Source: an uncultured Desulfobacter sp. (GTDB lineage: Bacteria; Desulfobacterota; Desulfobacteria; Desulfobacterales; Desulfobacteraceae). Taken from it: a stretch of DNA of 64,000 bases. How positions within the stretch are numbered: position 1 is the first letter of the stretch; each line of letters begins with the position of its first letter. Of this stretch, positions 34,803-43,826 are shown piece after piece. The translations under genes and the position numbers were made by a program. The stretch covers positions 5,942,501 through 6,006,500 of the forward strand of contig NZ_OY762614.1 of the NCBI RefSeq assembly GCF_963666145.1, written 5' to 3'. The notes beneath the pieces were generated by a model. That model saw nothing but the letters and a program-made list of their open reading frames with translations, was not told where the DNA came from and ran no database searches.

Positions 34803-35835
34803 GAAAAGAACTCCTATGAACCTTTTTTCTTATTTGTTGTTCATATCAATATTATTGCTATTTTTCAATGGAAATGCAGCCGCTTCGACCGTCGATCAAA
34901 GCATAATCCAACGAATAATATTGAAATATCACGACGTCGGCACTACTTGGGGCGAAAATCTAAAAAGCCATGCTTTTTGGTTATTAAAGGTCATGCTTGT
35001 GATCCAATTAACCTGGATGGCTTTAAAACTAGGCCTTAAGCAATCTACTTTACAGGATGTCATAGAAGATCTTGTAAAAGCAACTTTTTTTGGATCTGTT
35101 TTTTTCTGTCTAATAGTTTATGGCCAAGATTGGGCGGAGAAACTGATCACAGGAATGATTGGTTTAAGCGTTGAGGTTGCTGGTGGTAGTGAAAGTGCGG
35201 CTATGGTCTTTGTCCAAAGCCTTACAATTGCAGATAATATGTCAGCTCCTATATCTTTGTTCGGTGCATTGAAAGCTCCATTAATTGGACTTTGTATTAT
35301 TGCCACGCTTCTTTGCGCCGCTTTAATTTACGGTATGTATCTCCTAATCCTTTGTGAGGCTTGGATTGTTCTCAATTTAGGAATTTTGCTCTTCGGTTTT
35401 GGCGGACTTACAACAACTCGTGGGTTTGCCACCAGCTTCTTGAAATATTCTCTTGGCGTTGGACTTAAGCTATTCACGATTAAATGTCTTATCTATATTT
35501 TGGCAGCCTTCCTTGCTGACATGGTTAGTTATTCTTTTAGCGATATTACCGAAGTTTTGGTTATAACCGCTTCATTCATAATTCTTGCCTTTCTGGTCAA
35601 AACTTTACCTGACGCGATGTCTCGGATGATCACCTTGCACAGTGGGAGTAGTGCCGGAGCCATGACCGGAGCCATGGCGGCAGGCGCAGGTATGGCGGCT
35701 GGTGCGGCCTCCATGGGTGTCGGTGCCGCCGCCGGTGCTGCCGGTGGCGGCGGTATGGCTGGTGCCTTCAGTGGCGCCAGGAGCGGCGCGTTGGAAGCCA
35801 TCGCAAGAGCCGTCAAACCCAAAGAGGAGAAATAA
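34801..35835 (+). CDS. trbL: TrbL/VirB6 inner-membrane channel protein
   Basis: This protein of about 344 residues (start at 34801, or 34816) has a signal-like first helix, then at least five further membrane helices, including LLCAALIYGMYLLILCEAWI and LGILLFGFGG, and ends in a Gly/Ala/Met-rich tail. This is the TrbL/VirB6 layout; VirB6 forms the inner-membrane pore of the type IV secretion system. The start is unsure because neither ATG has a strong ribosome-binding site. Its 5' half is more AT-rich than its neighbours, and the low-complexity tail is GC-rich. Confidence 0.85.
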   Translation: MKRTPMNLFSYLLFISILLLFFNGNAAASTVDQSIIQRIILKYHDVGTTWGENLKSHAFWLLKVMLVIQLTWMALKLGLKQSTLQDVIEDLVKATFFGSVFFCLIVYGQDWAEKLITGMIGLSVEVAGGSESAAMVFVQSLTIADNMSAPISLFGALKAPLIGLCIIATLLCAALIYGMYLLILCEAWIVLNLGILLFGFGGLTTTRGFATSFLKYSLGVGLKLFTIKCLIYILAAFLADMVSYSFSDITEVLVITASFIILAFLVKTLPDAMSRMITLHSGSSAGAMTGAMAAGAGMAAGAASMGVGAAAGAAGGGGMAGAFSGARSGALEAIARAVKPKEEK

Positions 35836-36489
35836 ATGTCAAAAGAAATTCAAAACCATTATCTCGCCGGCAGGCAGGCATGGGCCGAAGTGTATGGATC
35901 TTTTATTCAGGAAAGAAACCTTTGGCGGTGGTTAGCCCTGCTCGCTTCGATTGTCGCGATTATACTTTCTACTGCAAATATCATCCAGTTAAGACAGCAA
36001 AAAGTGATCCCGTACATGGTTGAGGTTGACCGGGCAGGACGGATCAGCGGCGGACATATGGCCAAAAAGCTTGAAACCAGCCAGGAGATGATTCAATACA
36101 GCCTGGGCCAGTTTATAACGGCCTGGCGGACCGTCACGGCTGATATCGCCCTGCAGGAAAAATACATCAAGCAATCCAGTTTCATGTCAATTGGTGCTGC
36201 AAAAAGAATCCTGGCTAAATGGTATGCAGACAACAATCCATACATTTCCAGCGAAGAAAAATTGGTGGAAGTGCGGATCATGGCCCTGCCCCTGTATGTC
36301 AGCGGAGAGACCTGGCTGGTGGAATGGACAGAGATAGAGCGCACACATAAAGGCGTTGAGCGCTCCAGGACTGCTTTTCAAGCGAACCTTATCATCAAAC
36401 GCAAGCTTCCTGAAACACAACAAGAAATCATCAATAATGCCAGCGGCATATATGTGTCGGAAATCAGCCACAGCAAAAAGATACAATAG
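35836..36489 (+). CDS. trbF: TrbF/VirB8 assembly factor
   Basis: This 217-residue inner-membrane protein has one N-terminal helix (LALLASIVAIILSTANIIQL) and a periplasmic NTF2-like domain opening VIPYMVEVDRAGRI, the VirB8/TrbF signature. VirB8 dimers link the inner-membrane complex to the VirB9-VirB10 core. The ATG starts directly after the trbL stop with GAGGAG inside the trbL end, so the genes are coupled. Confidence 0.9.
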   Translation: MSKEIQNHYLAGRQAWAEVYGSFIQERNLWRWLALLASIVAIILSTANIIQLRQQKVIPYMVEVDRAGRISGGHMAKKLETSQEMIQYSLGQFITAWRTVTADIALQEKYIKQSSFMSIGAAKRILAKWYADNNPYISSEEKLVEVRIMALPLYVSGETWLVEWTEIERTHKGVERSRTAFQANLIIKRKLPETQQEIINNASGIYVSEISHSKKIQ

Positions 36490-36500
36490 GAGCTTACCCT

Positions 36501-37343
36501 ATGAGAAAATTTATAATAATCGCAATAGCAGTATTCTTTGCCGGTTTGGCAACATGCCGGGCTGCGGATTTCGTAAGTCCCGTATCAGCCAGATTGAACA
36601 ACAAAGAAAGAAAGCCTTTAACCCTGCAGTCAAGATGGCAAAAAAACACCCTGGACCCCATCACCACCCGGAACGGTATGAACTGTTTTGTTTACGGCCA
36701 TTCAAATCCAACCATTATTGTTACCCCATATAAAGTGGCTGATCTGGAACTGCAGCCCGGAGAAGTAATCAATTCCATGGTTCTGGGCGATAACGCGCGA
36801 TGGTACGCAGAAATCGTTTTTTCCGGCAGCGGCGATGTCAGTACAAGTCACGTTGTCTTCAAAGCCCTGGACTCCGGACTCACCACCACCGCCGTTATCA
36901 CCACTGACCGGCGGGTTTATCATATCAATCTTAAGTCAGACCGACGTAAACACATGCTGTATACAGGCTTTATCTATCCCCAAGACCATATCGCAATCAC
37001 CAAAGCGGCCCGGGAAAAAGAAATCAAAGAAAAAGAGAAACGGACCACGCCTGATGGCTTTGATATTGCCAATCTGAACTTTGATTATGAAATATCCGGA
37101 AATGCCGGCTGGAGACCGCTGCAGGTCTTTGACAACGGCGTTAAAACGTATATCAAGATGCCAAAACTGCAGGAAATGCCCATGTTCATGGTCAAAACCG
37201 CGGCGGGTAAAGGCCTTGTAAACTGCCGGGTGAAAAACAACTGTTTTATTGTAGACCGGATTTTTGACCAGGGCTATTTAATCCTGGGTGTGGGCAAGGA
37301 TAAGGAAGAATTAACCCTGACCCGGCTGGAGGCGAAAAAATGA
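36501..37343 (+). CDS. trbG: TrbG/VirB9 outer-membrane core component
   Basis: This 280-residue protein has a signal peptide, then the VirB9/CagX fold: ITTRNGMNCFVYGHSNPTII, HVVFKALDSGLTTTAVITTD and a C-terminal domain (FDIANLNFDYEISGNAGWRP, then VFDNGVKTYIKMP). It forms the outer ring of the secretion core with TrbI and the lipoprotein TrbH. It overlaps trbH by 4 bases. Confidence 0.9.
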   Translation: MRKFIIIAIAVFFAGLATCRAADFVSPVSARLNNKERKPLTLQSRWQKNTLDPITTRNGMNCFVYGHSNPTIIVTPYKVADLELQPGEVINSMVLGDNARWYAEIVFSGSGDVSTSHVVFKALDSGLTTTAVITTDRRVYHINLKSDRRKHMLYTGFIYPQDHIAITKAAREKEIKEKEKRTTPDGFDIANLNFDYEISGNAGWRPLQVFDNGVKTYIKMPKLQEMPMFMVKTAAGKGLVNCRVKNNCFIVDRIFDQGYLILGVGKDKEELTLTRLEAKK

Positions 37344-37753
37344 AAACGCTTACCAGACTGCTCCTTCTTTTTTTTCTGGCGTTAACCTGTTTTTCCTGCA
37401 CCCACCTTTCGCCTAAAGAATCATGGGTATTGACTGATTCTAAGCCACCGTTACTGATCTGTGATGAAATCATCAGTCGACTGATCCAGCAATATCCGCC
37501 GGCAAAAACCACGATAACGCTTCTTAAAAGAGGCAATAAAACCTTTGACGAACTGATTGAAAAACAGGCCAGACGAGCCGGTTATACAATCAGTCAGACC
37601 CAGAGCACTGTCAAGATCAGTTATGTCATTGACGTGTTATCGCAAAATCCCGGCACCGGATACGTCCACCTTAAAAGCAGTGACGGATTCAGTTTCAGCC
37701 GGATGTTCCGCATGCCCGGATATGACCTGGCAGACAATTATACCCAACGTTAG
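37340..37753 (+). CDS. trbH: TrbH outer-membrane lipoprotein
   Basis: This protein of 137 residues has a lipoprotein signal (LLLLFFLALTCFSC, the lipid-carrying Cys about residue 18-19). The mature part has a short periplasmic domain (DEIISRLIQQYPPAKTTITL). Its place between trbG and trbI is that of TrbH, the VirB7-like partner of VirB9 in IncP systems. The sequence is poorly conserved; the call rests mainly on the lipobox and gene order. Confidence 0.75.
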   Translation: MKTLTRLLLLFFLALTCFSCTHLSPKESWVLTDSKPPLLICDEIISRLIQQYPPAKTTITLLKRGNKTFDELIEKQARRAGYTISQTQSTVKISYVIDVLSQNPGTGYVHLKSSDGFSFSRMFRMPGYDLADNYTQR

Positions 37754-37761
37754 GTTAAAAA

Positions 37762-39072
37762 ATGAGCGCACCACGGGGGCTGCAAAGGCCGGGCGTAGTG
37801 ACAACCGTGCTGAGCAAAAAGCCTATCTTAGTGCTGTTTCTGTTCATTGCCATCATTGTATTGTTACTGCTTTTTTCAATCTTTGATGAAGGCAAAAGGA
37901 ATAATAGAAACGGGGATCAGGATCAGGAAACCCTGTTGATAGAACCCCAGCAGTCATCCGTATCCACAGATGAAGAGGGGCTTAATTTGCCCAAAGCCCC
38001 TAAGCAACGCAAAGGCCTTGCGTCTGAAAGCGATATGAACTCCCAGGATAAAAAGGAGGATCAAAAGGCCCTTGAACCGATAGAGGTTGTACGCGCGAAT
38101 CCCCCTCCCCAGGACCCAGTAAAAGCCGCTCTGGATAAGCAGCGGCAAAAACAGCTTGTCACGGTTATACAGTACAGATTTGAAAAACAACGCCAGGCGC
38201 TGGAGTCCAACCCGGTTGTTTACAAAAACAACGCTTCAATGATTGTCAGCACTTCGTCTGGTGTTTCTAACCAGACCGGCGGGCAATCTGGAACTTCAGC
38301 AAGATTGTCTGCCTTAAACAGTGAACTTGCAAACGCCAAAGCAAGACTTGGCCTTGGGAATGGTGGTTCACAATCCTCAGCATCGGTAACAACGACAACC
38401 GGTTTATCCATATCTGCTCAAACCGAAATCAATGACGATTCAATGTGGGATAACGGTTATTCCATGGATCAAGACACCAATGCGTTATCCATTAAAACCG
38501 GGGCCATTATACCTGTGGTGCTGATCACCGGGATTGATTCCACCTTGCCCGGCTATATCAGCGGTCAGGTCAGTCAAAATGTCTGGGACACCGCAACCGG
38601 TTATAATCTGCTCATCCCCCAGGGCACCAAAGTCTTTGGCCAATATCAGAACAATATAATGATGGGCCAGGAACGGGTATTCGTCGTCTGGCAGCGGTTA
38701 ATATTTCCTGATGGCCGGACTATGACCTTGAAGGATATGCCTGGTGGGGACCAGCTGGGGTACACCGGCCTGAAAGACAAGGTGAATAATCACTATTTCA
38801 GAATTTACGGCCATGCCCTGCTAATGAGCCTTGTCACCGGCGGCACCGCTTATGCCATGAACACCCTGGACAGCGATAACAGTGACGAAACAACAACGAT
38901 CAATGAATCCATGGGAACGGCCCTGGCCGATCAGATGGGCCAGACAACCATGGGTCTGCTTGAAAAACATATGAATATGTCCCCCACCTTAACCATCCGG
39001 CCCGGTTATCGCCTGAACATCATAGCGATTAAAGATTTAGAGTTCAGCGAACCGTATGAAGGCAAATTATGA
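37762..39072 (+). CDS. trbI: TrbI/VirB10 core protein
   Basis: This 436-residue protein spans the periplasm: one N-terminal helix (LVLFLFIAIIVLLLLFSI), a charged, Pro-containing linker, and the VirB10 C-terminal barrel with IKTGAIIPVVLITGIDSTLP, GYISGQVSQNVWD, LIPQGTKVFGQY and a final RPGYRLNIIAIKDL. VirB10 senses ATP use by the inner-membrane ATPases and gates the outer-membrane pore. All landmarks are present, so it should be functional. Confidence 0.93.
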   Translation: MSAPRGLQRPGVVTTVLSKKPILVLFLFIAIIVLLLLFSIFDEGKRNNRNGDQDQETLLIEPQQSSVSTDEEGLNLPKAPKQRKGLASESDMNSQDKKEDQKALEPIEVVRANPPPQDPVKAALDKQRQKQLVTVIQYRFEKQRQALESNPVVYKNNASMIVSTSSGVSNQTGGQSGTSARLSALNSELANAKARLGLGNGGSQSSASVTTTTGLSISAQTEINDDSMWDNGYSMDQDTNALSIKTGAIIPVVLITGIDSTLPGYISGQVSQNVWDTATGYNLLIPQGTKVFGQYQNNIMMGQERVFVVWQRLIFPDGRTMTLKDMPGGDQLGYTGLKDKVNNHYFRIYGHALLMSLVTGGTAYAMNTLDSDNSDETTTINESMGTALADQMGQTTMGLLEKHMNMSPTLTIRPGYRLNIIAIKDLEFSEPYEGKL

Positions 39073-39088
39073 AAAAGGAGAAAAAATC

Positions 39089-40891
39089 ATGAAACTTTTC
39101 ATCGCAGAAAAACCATCCCTTGGCCGGGCCATTGCCGCAGGCCTGGGGGATGCCGAAAAAAGGAACGGTTATATAGAATGCGGCTCAAATGTCGTTACCT
39201 GGTGTTTCGGCCACCTGTTGGAAATGGACCAGCCAGAAGCATACGACGAAAAGTACAAGGCCTGGAAAAAAGAGGACCTGCCAATTTTACCAGATGCCTT
39301 TAATGCCTCAATCAGAAAAGATGCTGCAGCACAGATGAAGATCATAGGCAGGCTGCTCAAGGACGCTGAAATGGTCGTCAATGCAGGGGACCCGGACAGA
39401 GAAGGTCAACTGCTTGTTGATGAGGTGTTGGAATACCACAACTATGCCGGTTCTTGCGAACGGATCTGGCTTTCCGCCCTAGATGACAAATCAGTTAAAA
39501 AAGCCCTGTCATCCATGACCGACAACAATGATTATACCGGCTTGCGTGATGCTGCCCGGGCCAGGTCACAGGCAGATTGGCTGGTGGGGATGAACTGCAC
39601 CCGGGCCATGACCCTCAAAGGTCGCGATGCAGGCAGCCAGGGCGTGTTATCCCTTGGCCGGGTCCAGACCCCGACCCTGGCCCTGGTAGTTAACCGGGAT
39701 CTTGCTATTGAAAATTTTAAACCCCACCCGTATTTCATCCTGCATGTTGAAATCCTTCATGAAGCAGGACCATTCACCGGCACGTTTCAGCCGCTTGACA
39801 CACAAAAAGGGTTGGATGACCAGGGCCGCTTAATCAGCCCTGATGAAGCCTATCGGATCAAAAAAGAGGTAAGCGGTCAGGCGGGGAAAATTCTTGAAGC
39901 CCATAAAGAGAAAAAGAAGAAGAATCCGCCGTTACCCCATTGCCTGTCCTCTTTACAAAAAGCGGCCTCGTCAATGTTGGGCATGGGAGCAAAACAAGTG
40001 CTTGATGTGGCCCAGGCCCTTTATGAAAAAAAGCTGACAACCTATCCCCGGTCCGACTGCCGCTATCTGCCGGAGGAACAATTTGATGAAGCCGGCAGTG
40101 TGCTTTCAGTCCTGGCAAATCTGCACGGGCTTGAGCAAATTGCCGGGAACACGGATTGCTCTATCAAAAGCGCTGCATACAACACGAAAAAAGTCACTGC
40201 CCATCATGCCATTATTCCCACGGGTGAAATTCCTTCGAATTTATCAGATGACGAATCTGCCCTGTACCGCATGATTGCCCAAAGCTTTTGCCTTCAGTTC
40301 TATGCCGCCATGGAGTTTGAAGCGCAGAAAATTCTGACCGGCATAAATCATACTGTCTGGAAATCAACGGGCCGAACGATATTGAATCCAGGCTGGACAG
40401 CTTTCATCAAAGAAGAAAAATCAGACGCTGAAAACAGTGAAGAACAAGCTTTACCTAATGTCCATGAAGATGACGACATAACCGCTTCTAATATTGATAT
40501 CAAATCCCAAAAAACCAAACCACCCGCAAGATTTACCGAAGGTACCCTCATTGAGGCCATGGCAAATGTCCATAAATTTATTGAGGACACCGAAGCCAAG
40601 AAAACCCTGAAAGAAAATGAAGGCATCGGAACAGAAGCCACCCGGGCCGGGATCATCGAAACATTAAAAGCCCGGCAGCTGCTCGAACTCCAGAAAAAGA
40701 ATATCATTTCCACTGATCTTGGCCGGCAACTGATCAAAATGGCCCCTGCCCTACTCACCGATCCTGTGACAACAGCACAATGGGAATCCAGGCTTTCTGC
40801 CATCGCTGACGGGAACGAAAGCCTGTCCGAATTTATGACAGATCAAACCACCCAGGTCCCGGAACTTGTCAAAGCAATATTCGCCCTTTAA
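39089..40891 (+). CDS. topoisomerase III (TraE/TopB-like), body without zinc-finger tail
   Basis: This protein of 600 residues has the Toprim start MKLFIAEKPSLGRAIAAGLG, the acidic NAGDPDREGQLLVDEVL, the active-site region TTYPRSDCRYLPE (Tyr as nucleophile) and GIGTEATRAGIIETL. It is a type IA topoisomerase that unlinks single strands; IncP TraE is the equivalent. The start at 39089 has AAGGAG 8 bases upstream. After one TAA (40889-40891) the same frame continues into a two-finger zinc-binding tail (40892-41245), which normally belongs to this enzyme. The activity of the truncated body should be reduced or altered. Confidence 0.9.
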   Translation: MKLFIAEKPSLGRAIAAGLGDAEKRNGYIECGSNVVTWCFGHLLEMDQPEAYDEKYKAWKKEDLPILPDAFNASIRKDAAAQMKIIGRLLKDAEMVVNAGDPDREGQLLVDEVLEYHNYAGSCERIWLSALDDKSVKKALSSMTDNNDYTGLRDAARARSQADWLVGMNCTRAMTLKGRDAGSQGVLSLGRVQTPTLALVVNRDLAIENFKPHPYFILHVEILHEAGPFTGTFQPLDTQKGLDDQGRLISPDEAYRIKKEVSGQAGKILEAHKEKKKKNPPLPHCLSSLQKAASSMLGMGAKQVLDVAQALYEKKLTTYPRSDCRYLPEEQFDEAGSVLSVLANLHGLEQIAGNTDCSIKSAAYNTKKVTAHHAIIPTGEIPSNLSDDESALYRMIAQSFCLQFYAAMEFEAQKILTGINHTVWKSTGRTILNPGWTAFIKEEKSDAENSEEQALPNVHEDDDITASNIDIKSQKTKPPARFTEGTLIEAMANVHKFIEDTEAKKTLKENEGIGTEATRAGIIETLKARQLLELQKKNIISTDLGRQLIKMAPALLTDPVTTAQWESRLSAIADGNESLSEFMTDQTTQVPELVKAIFAL

Positions 40892-41245
40892 TTAGACCCG
40901 TTGCCGGGAACCCATCTTTGCCCGGAATGCGGCCAACCTTTACGCAGGCAAAAAAGCAAAAAAGGGGCGTGGTATTGGGCCTGCTTCAACCAGGATGGGC
41001 ATGCCAAGCCTGTATTCCTCAATGATAAAAACGGCAAGCCGGACTTAACGCCAAAGAAAAAAATAGAATTATCAGAACATAAATGCCGGGCCTGCGGCAA
41101 ACCGCTTGTGAAGCGAGAATCAAAGAAAAAAGGAAAAGGAGGCAAGAAAAATTATTGGTGGGGATGCTCCGGCTTCCCCGAATGCAAACAAATGTATTTT
41201 GACAATAACGGCAAGCCCCAGTTCACAGATAAGAAAGGAAAATAA
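40892..41245 (+). pseudogene. detached zinc-finger tail of the topoisomerase
   Basis: The frame continues directly from the topoisomerase gene after a single TAA. It holds two C4 zinc fingers: CPECGQPL...WACFNQDG and CRACGKPL...WWGCSGFPECKQ, the C-terminal DNA-binding type of TopA/TopB proteins. The only start for separate translation is a TTG at 40901 with no ribosome-binding site. So it is either a nonsense-separated domain or made by stop readthrough. A real independent zinc-finger protein is less likely. Confidence 0.75.
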
Positions 41246-41247
41246 CA

Positions 41248-41466
41248 ATGGATTTTGAATACTTTGCAATGAAACGCAACATGACCGTTGATGAGTACAT
41301 CGCCTGGCTGAAGAGACAGCTTGACCGTCTTGATTTTGATTCTGACGATATCCCGGGGGATGTTGCCGAATATGCGGAAGAATCTTTGGGCCTTATCAAA
41401 ATTTCTGCAGAAGAATTAGCCGGAATGCAAAAAGCACAATTAGAAATTGAGGAGGCTGACTTATGA
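41248..41466 (+). CDS. small acidic protein of unknown function
   Basis: This 72-residue protein is acidic with predicted helices (TVDEYIAWLKRQLDRL, then EEIEEADL-type ends). AAAGGA precedes the ATG by 8 bases. It starts 2 bases after the zinc-finger tail and overlaps the primase gene by 4 bases, so it is coupled to both. No family was recognised; a partner or accessory factor for the primase or topoisomerase is a guess. Confidence 0.65.
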   Translation: MDFEYFAMKRNMTVDEYIAWLKRQLDRLDFDSDDIPGDVAEYAEESLGLIKISAEELAGMQKAQLEIEEADL

Positions 41467-43826
41467 GTAAATATCAAGATCAGCTCAATGATTTTTCAAA
41501 AAGGGTTTTAGAGGCCATTGAAAAAGGCGACGCGCCCTGGCAGGAACCGTGGGAAGAAGGCCGGTTGCTGGAATTGCCTAAAAATTTAACCACAGATCAG
41601 AATTATAAAGGCGTAAACCTGATTAACCTGGCAATGAGCGGCTACAATGACCCCAGGTGGATGACGTTCAACCAGGCTAAAGATATGAATTGCTTTGTCA
41701 AAAAAGGTCAAAAAGCCTCCAAAGGATTTTTTTATTCACCTGCCAGCTTGGAAAAAGAGCTTGATGATAAAGGAAAGCCTGTCCTTGACGAAAACGGTGA
41801 AGAAAAAATAACCAAGGTCAATAGGCCAGTTTTCAAAACTTTTTCTGTTTTTAATGCCACCCAGATTGAAGGTGTGGAAGAATACAAGCATCCGGAGCCT
41901 GCCTGGAAGCCGGAAGATAAAGCAGAAAAGCTGATATCCGCTGCCAATGTGGAAATCACCGGAAGCCAGCTTGATAAGGCGTTTTATAATTTTTTAACCC
42001 ATTCCATAGAAACACCGGACAAGTCACAGTTTGACGATAAGTCAAAATATTATTCAACAGTATTTCATGAATTAGCGCATGCCACTGCTCATAAATCCAT
42101 GATGGACAGGGGAGTTGACTATGCGGATAAGGATTCCAGGGCCAAGGAAGAATTAAGGGCGGAGATATCAAGCTGGCTGGTGTGTTCTCAAATCGGCATT
42201 GGATATTCTGCCGAATCCAAAGAAAGCAATAAAGCATATGTTTCGTCCTGGCTCAAAGCCATAAAGCCCGAAGATCGGGCAAAGGAACTTGGGTTTGCAA
42301 TGAAAGACGCTGAAAAAATCTCTGAATACCTTATGGGGCTTGATTTAGAGAAAGGTAAAACAGCAAAAATTGCAGCGGATATCCCACAGGAATCAAGTCC
42401 TTTGGTAAAAAAGGAAGCGGAACGATTACAGGCTAAAGCGGATCAATACCGCGCTGATCAAAAGAATTTGTTTTCGTATACGGAAAAGATAACCGTAGCC
42501 ATGAGCAACCCCGATTTGTTTGATGATTTAATGCCCGACCACTATAAAAGTGATCCGTTATCAGCTTTTAACAAGGAACTGGATGATTCCCAGCGTGAAA
42601 TAGTAACCTATCTGAAGAATATCGCCCCATCCCTTGAAAAAAAGTCCAAATCTGTTCCACCTCCCCAGGCGCCCTCCCTTGCCCCGCATCTATCCAAAAA
42701 TTCGCAAATGGAAAAAAGCGATCCGGCATTATCCAGGGTGTATATCAACGTGCCGTATGCAGAAAAAGATGACGCCAAGGCCCTGGGGGCAAAATGGGAT
42801 AAACAGGAAAAATCCTGGTTTGTTGAATCTGGAATCGAGCAAAAGCCGTTTCAGAAATGGCTCGAACCTGCCCGGGAAACTCAGCTTGATATGAATAAAG
42901 TAACTGCGCAATTCCAGGATCAGGCATCCAGGCTCGGCCTGAAAATTGACAGTCCCCAGGCAGACGGCAAGCTGCACCGTGTGGCTGTAGAAGGCGATAA
43001 GGGCGGCAAAAAGTCCGGAGCATATACGCTTTATCCCGACGGCAGGCCTGCGGGGTTCATTCAGAACCATAAAACCGGGGAAAAAGCCAATTTCAAATAT
43101 GAAGGGGAAATCGGCAAAACGGTCATTATATCAGAAAATAAACAAGCCCGGGCAGCCGAGCGGGAGCAGGATCACACCGCAGCAGCTAAAAAAGCGTTCG
43201 GCATTTACATCAATGCAGAAAAAACCACATCCCACCCATATCTTGCTGATAAAAAAATCAATGGTAACAAAGAATACCGGGTTGATAAAAATAACCGGCT
43301 GATTGTCCCTGCCAAGAATCTTAAAACCAACAAAATCGAATCCCTGCAGTTCATCGGCGAGGATGGGCAAAAGCAGTTTCTTACCGGCGGGAAAAAATCG
43401 GGAAACGCTTATACCATAGGCGAACTCGACGAACAAAAACCCATACTGCTGGCTGAAGGCTTTGCCACAGGAAAGACCCTCAATGATGTGAGCCACCTTC
43501 CGGCGGTGGTTTGCTTTGATGCAAACAACCTGGAAAATGTGGCCAAACAGATCCGGGAATTGATGCCCACCGCTGAGTTGTTCATTTGTGCTGATAATGA
43601 TCACGCCAAGAAAAATAATGTGGGTGTGGAAAAAGCGCAAAAAGCGGCCAAGGCCGTTGGTGCTAAAGTCATTATCCCCAAATTTACGGATGAGTCAAAA
43701 AAACTTGGGTATACGGATTTCAATGACCTGGCCAAGTGCAAGATGGGCAAAAGCCGGGTCCAAAGTCAGTTGAAATCCCAGATCAAATATCTTTCCAAAG
43801 ATAAAGGCGTAGGGCTTGAACGATGA
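41463..43826 (+). CDS. TraC-like primase with ArdC, zincin and Toprim domains
   Basis: This 787-residue protein has three parts. The N-terminal ArdC-like ssDNA-binding domain (about 1-120; IEKGDAPWQEPW, YKGVNLINLAMSGYNDPRWM) is followed by a zincin motif HELAH (202-206). A middle DUF5710-like segment (YINVPYAEKDDAKALGAKWD, then KSWFVESG) leads to a C-terminal Toprim domain (LAEGFATGKTLND near 662, FICADNDHAKKNNVG near 707, then FTDESKKLGYTDFNDLAK). IncP TraC has the same ArdC-plus-primase idea: it is carried into the recipient and primes the new strand, and ArdC domains protect incoming DNA. It overlaps traG by 4 bases. Confidence 0.87.
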   Translation: MSKYQDQLNDFSKRVLEAIEKGDAPWQEPWEEGRLLELPKNLTTDQNYKGVNLINLAMSGYNDPRWMTFNQAKDMNCFVKKGQKASKGFFYSPASLEKELDDKGKPVLDENGEEKITKVNRPVFKTFSVFNATQIEGVEEYKHPEPAWKPEDKAEKLISAANVEITGSQLDKAFYNFLTHSIETPDKSQFDDKSKYYSTVFHELAHATAHKSMMDRGVDYADKDSRAKEELRAEISSWLVCSQIGIGYSAESKESNKAYVSSWLKAIKPEDRAKELGFAMKDAEKISEYLMGLDLEKGKTAKIAADIPQESSPLVKKEAERLQAKADQYRADQKNLFSYTEKITVAMSNPDLFDDLMPDHYKSDPLSAFNKELDDSQREIVTYLKNIAPSLEKKSKSVPPPQAPSLAPHLSKNSQMEKSDPALSRVYINVPYAEKDDAKALGAKWDKQEKSWFVESGIEQKPFQKWLEPARETQLDMNKVTAQFQDQASRLGLKIDSPQADGKLHRVAVEGDKGGKKSGAYTLYPDGRPAGFIQNHKTGEKANFKYEGEIGKTVIISENKQARAAEREQDHTAAAKKAFGIYINAEKTTSHPYLADKKINGNKEYRVDKNNRLIVPAKNLKTNKIESLQFIGEDGQKQFLTGGKKSGNAYTIGELDEQKPILLAEGFATGKTLNDVSHLPAVVCFDANNLENVAKQIRELMPTAELFICADNDHAKKNNVGVEKAQKAAKAVGAKVIIPKFTDESKKLGYTDFNDLAKCKMGKSRVQSQLKSQIKYLSKDKGVGLER

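Noticed and set aside
34710..35039. Plus-strand frame of 109 codons between trbJ and trbL
   Set aside because: It is an alternative frame of trbL with polar, unstructured composition; trbL in the other frame has the expected membrane helices.
40901..41245. Zinc-finger protein as an independent gene
   Set aside because: Its only start is a TTG without a ribosome-binding site, and it is in frame with the topoisomerase after a single stop, so it is described as a detached tail.
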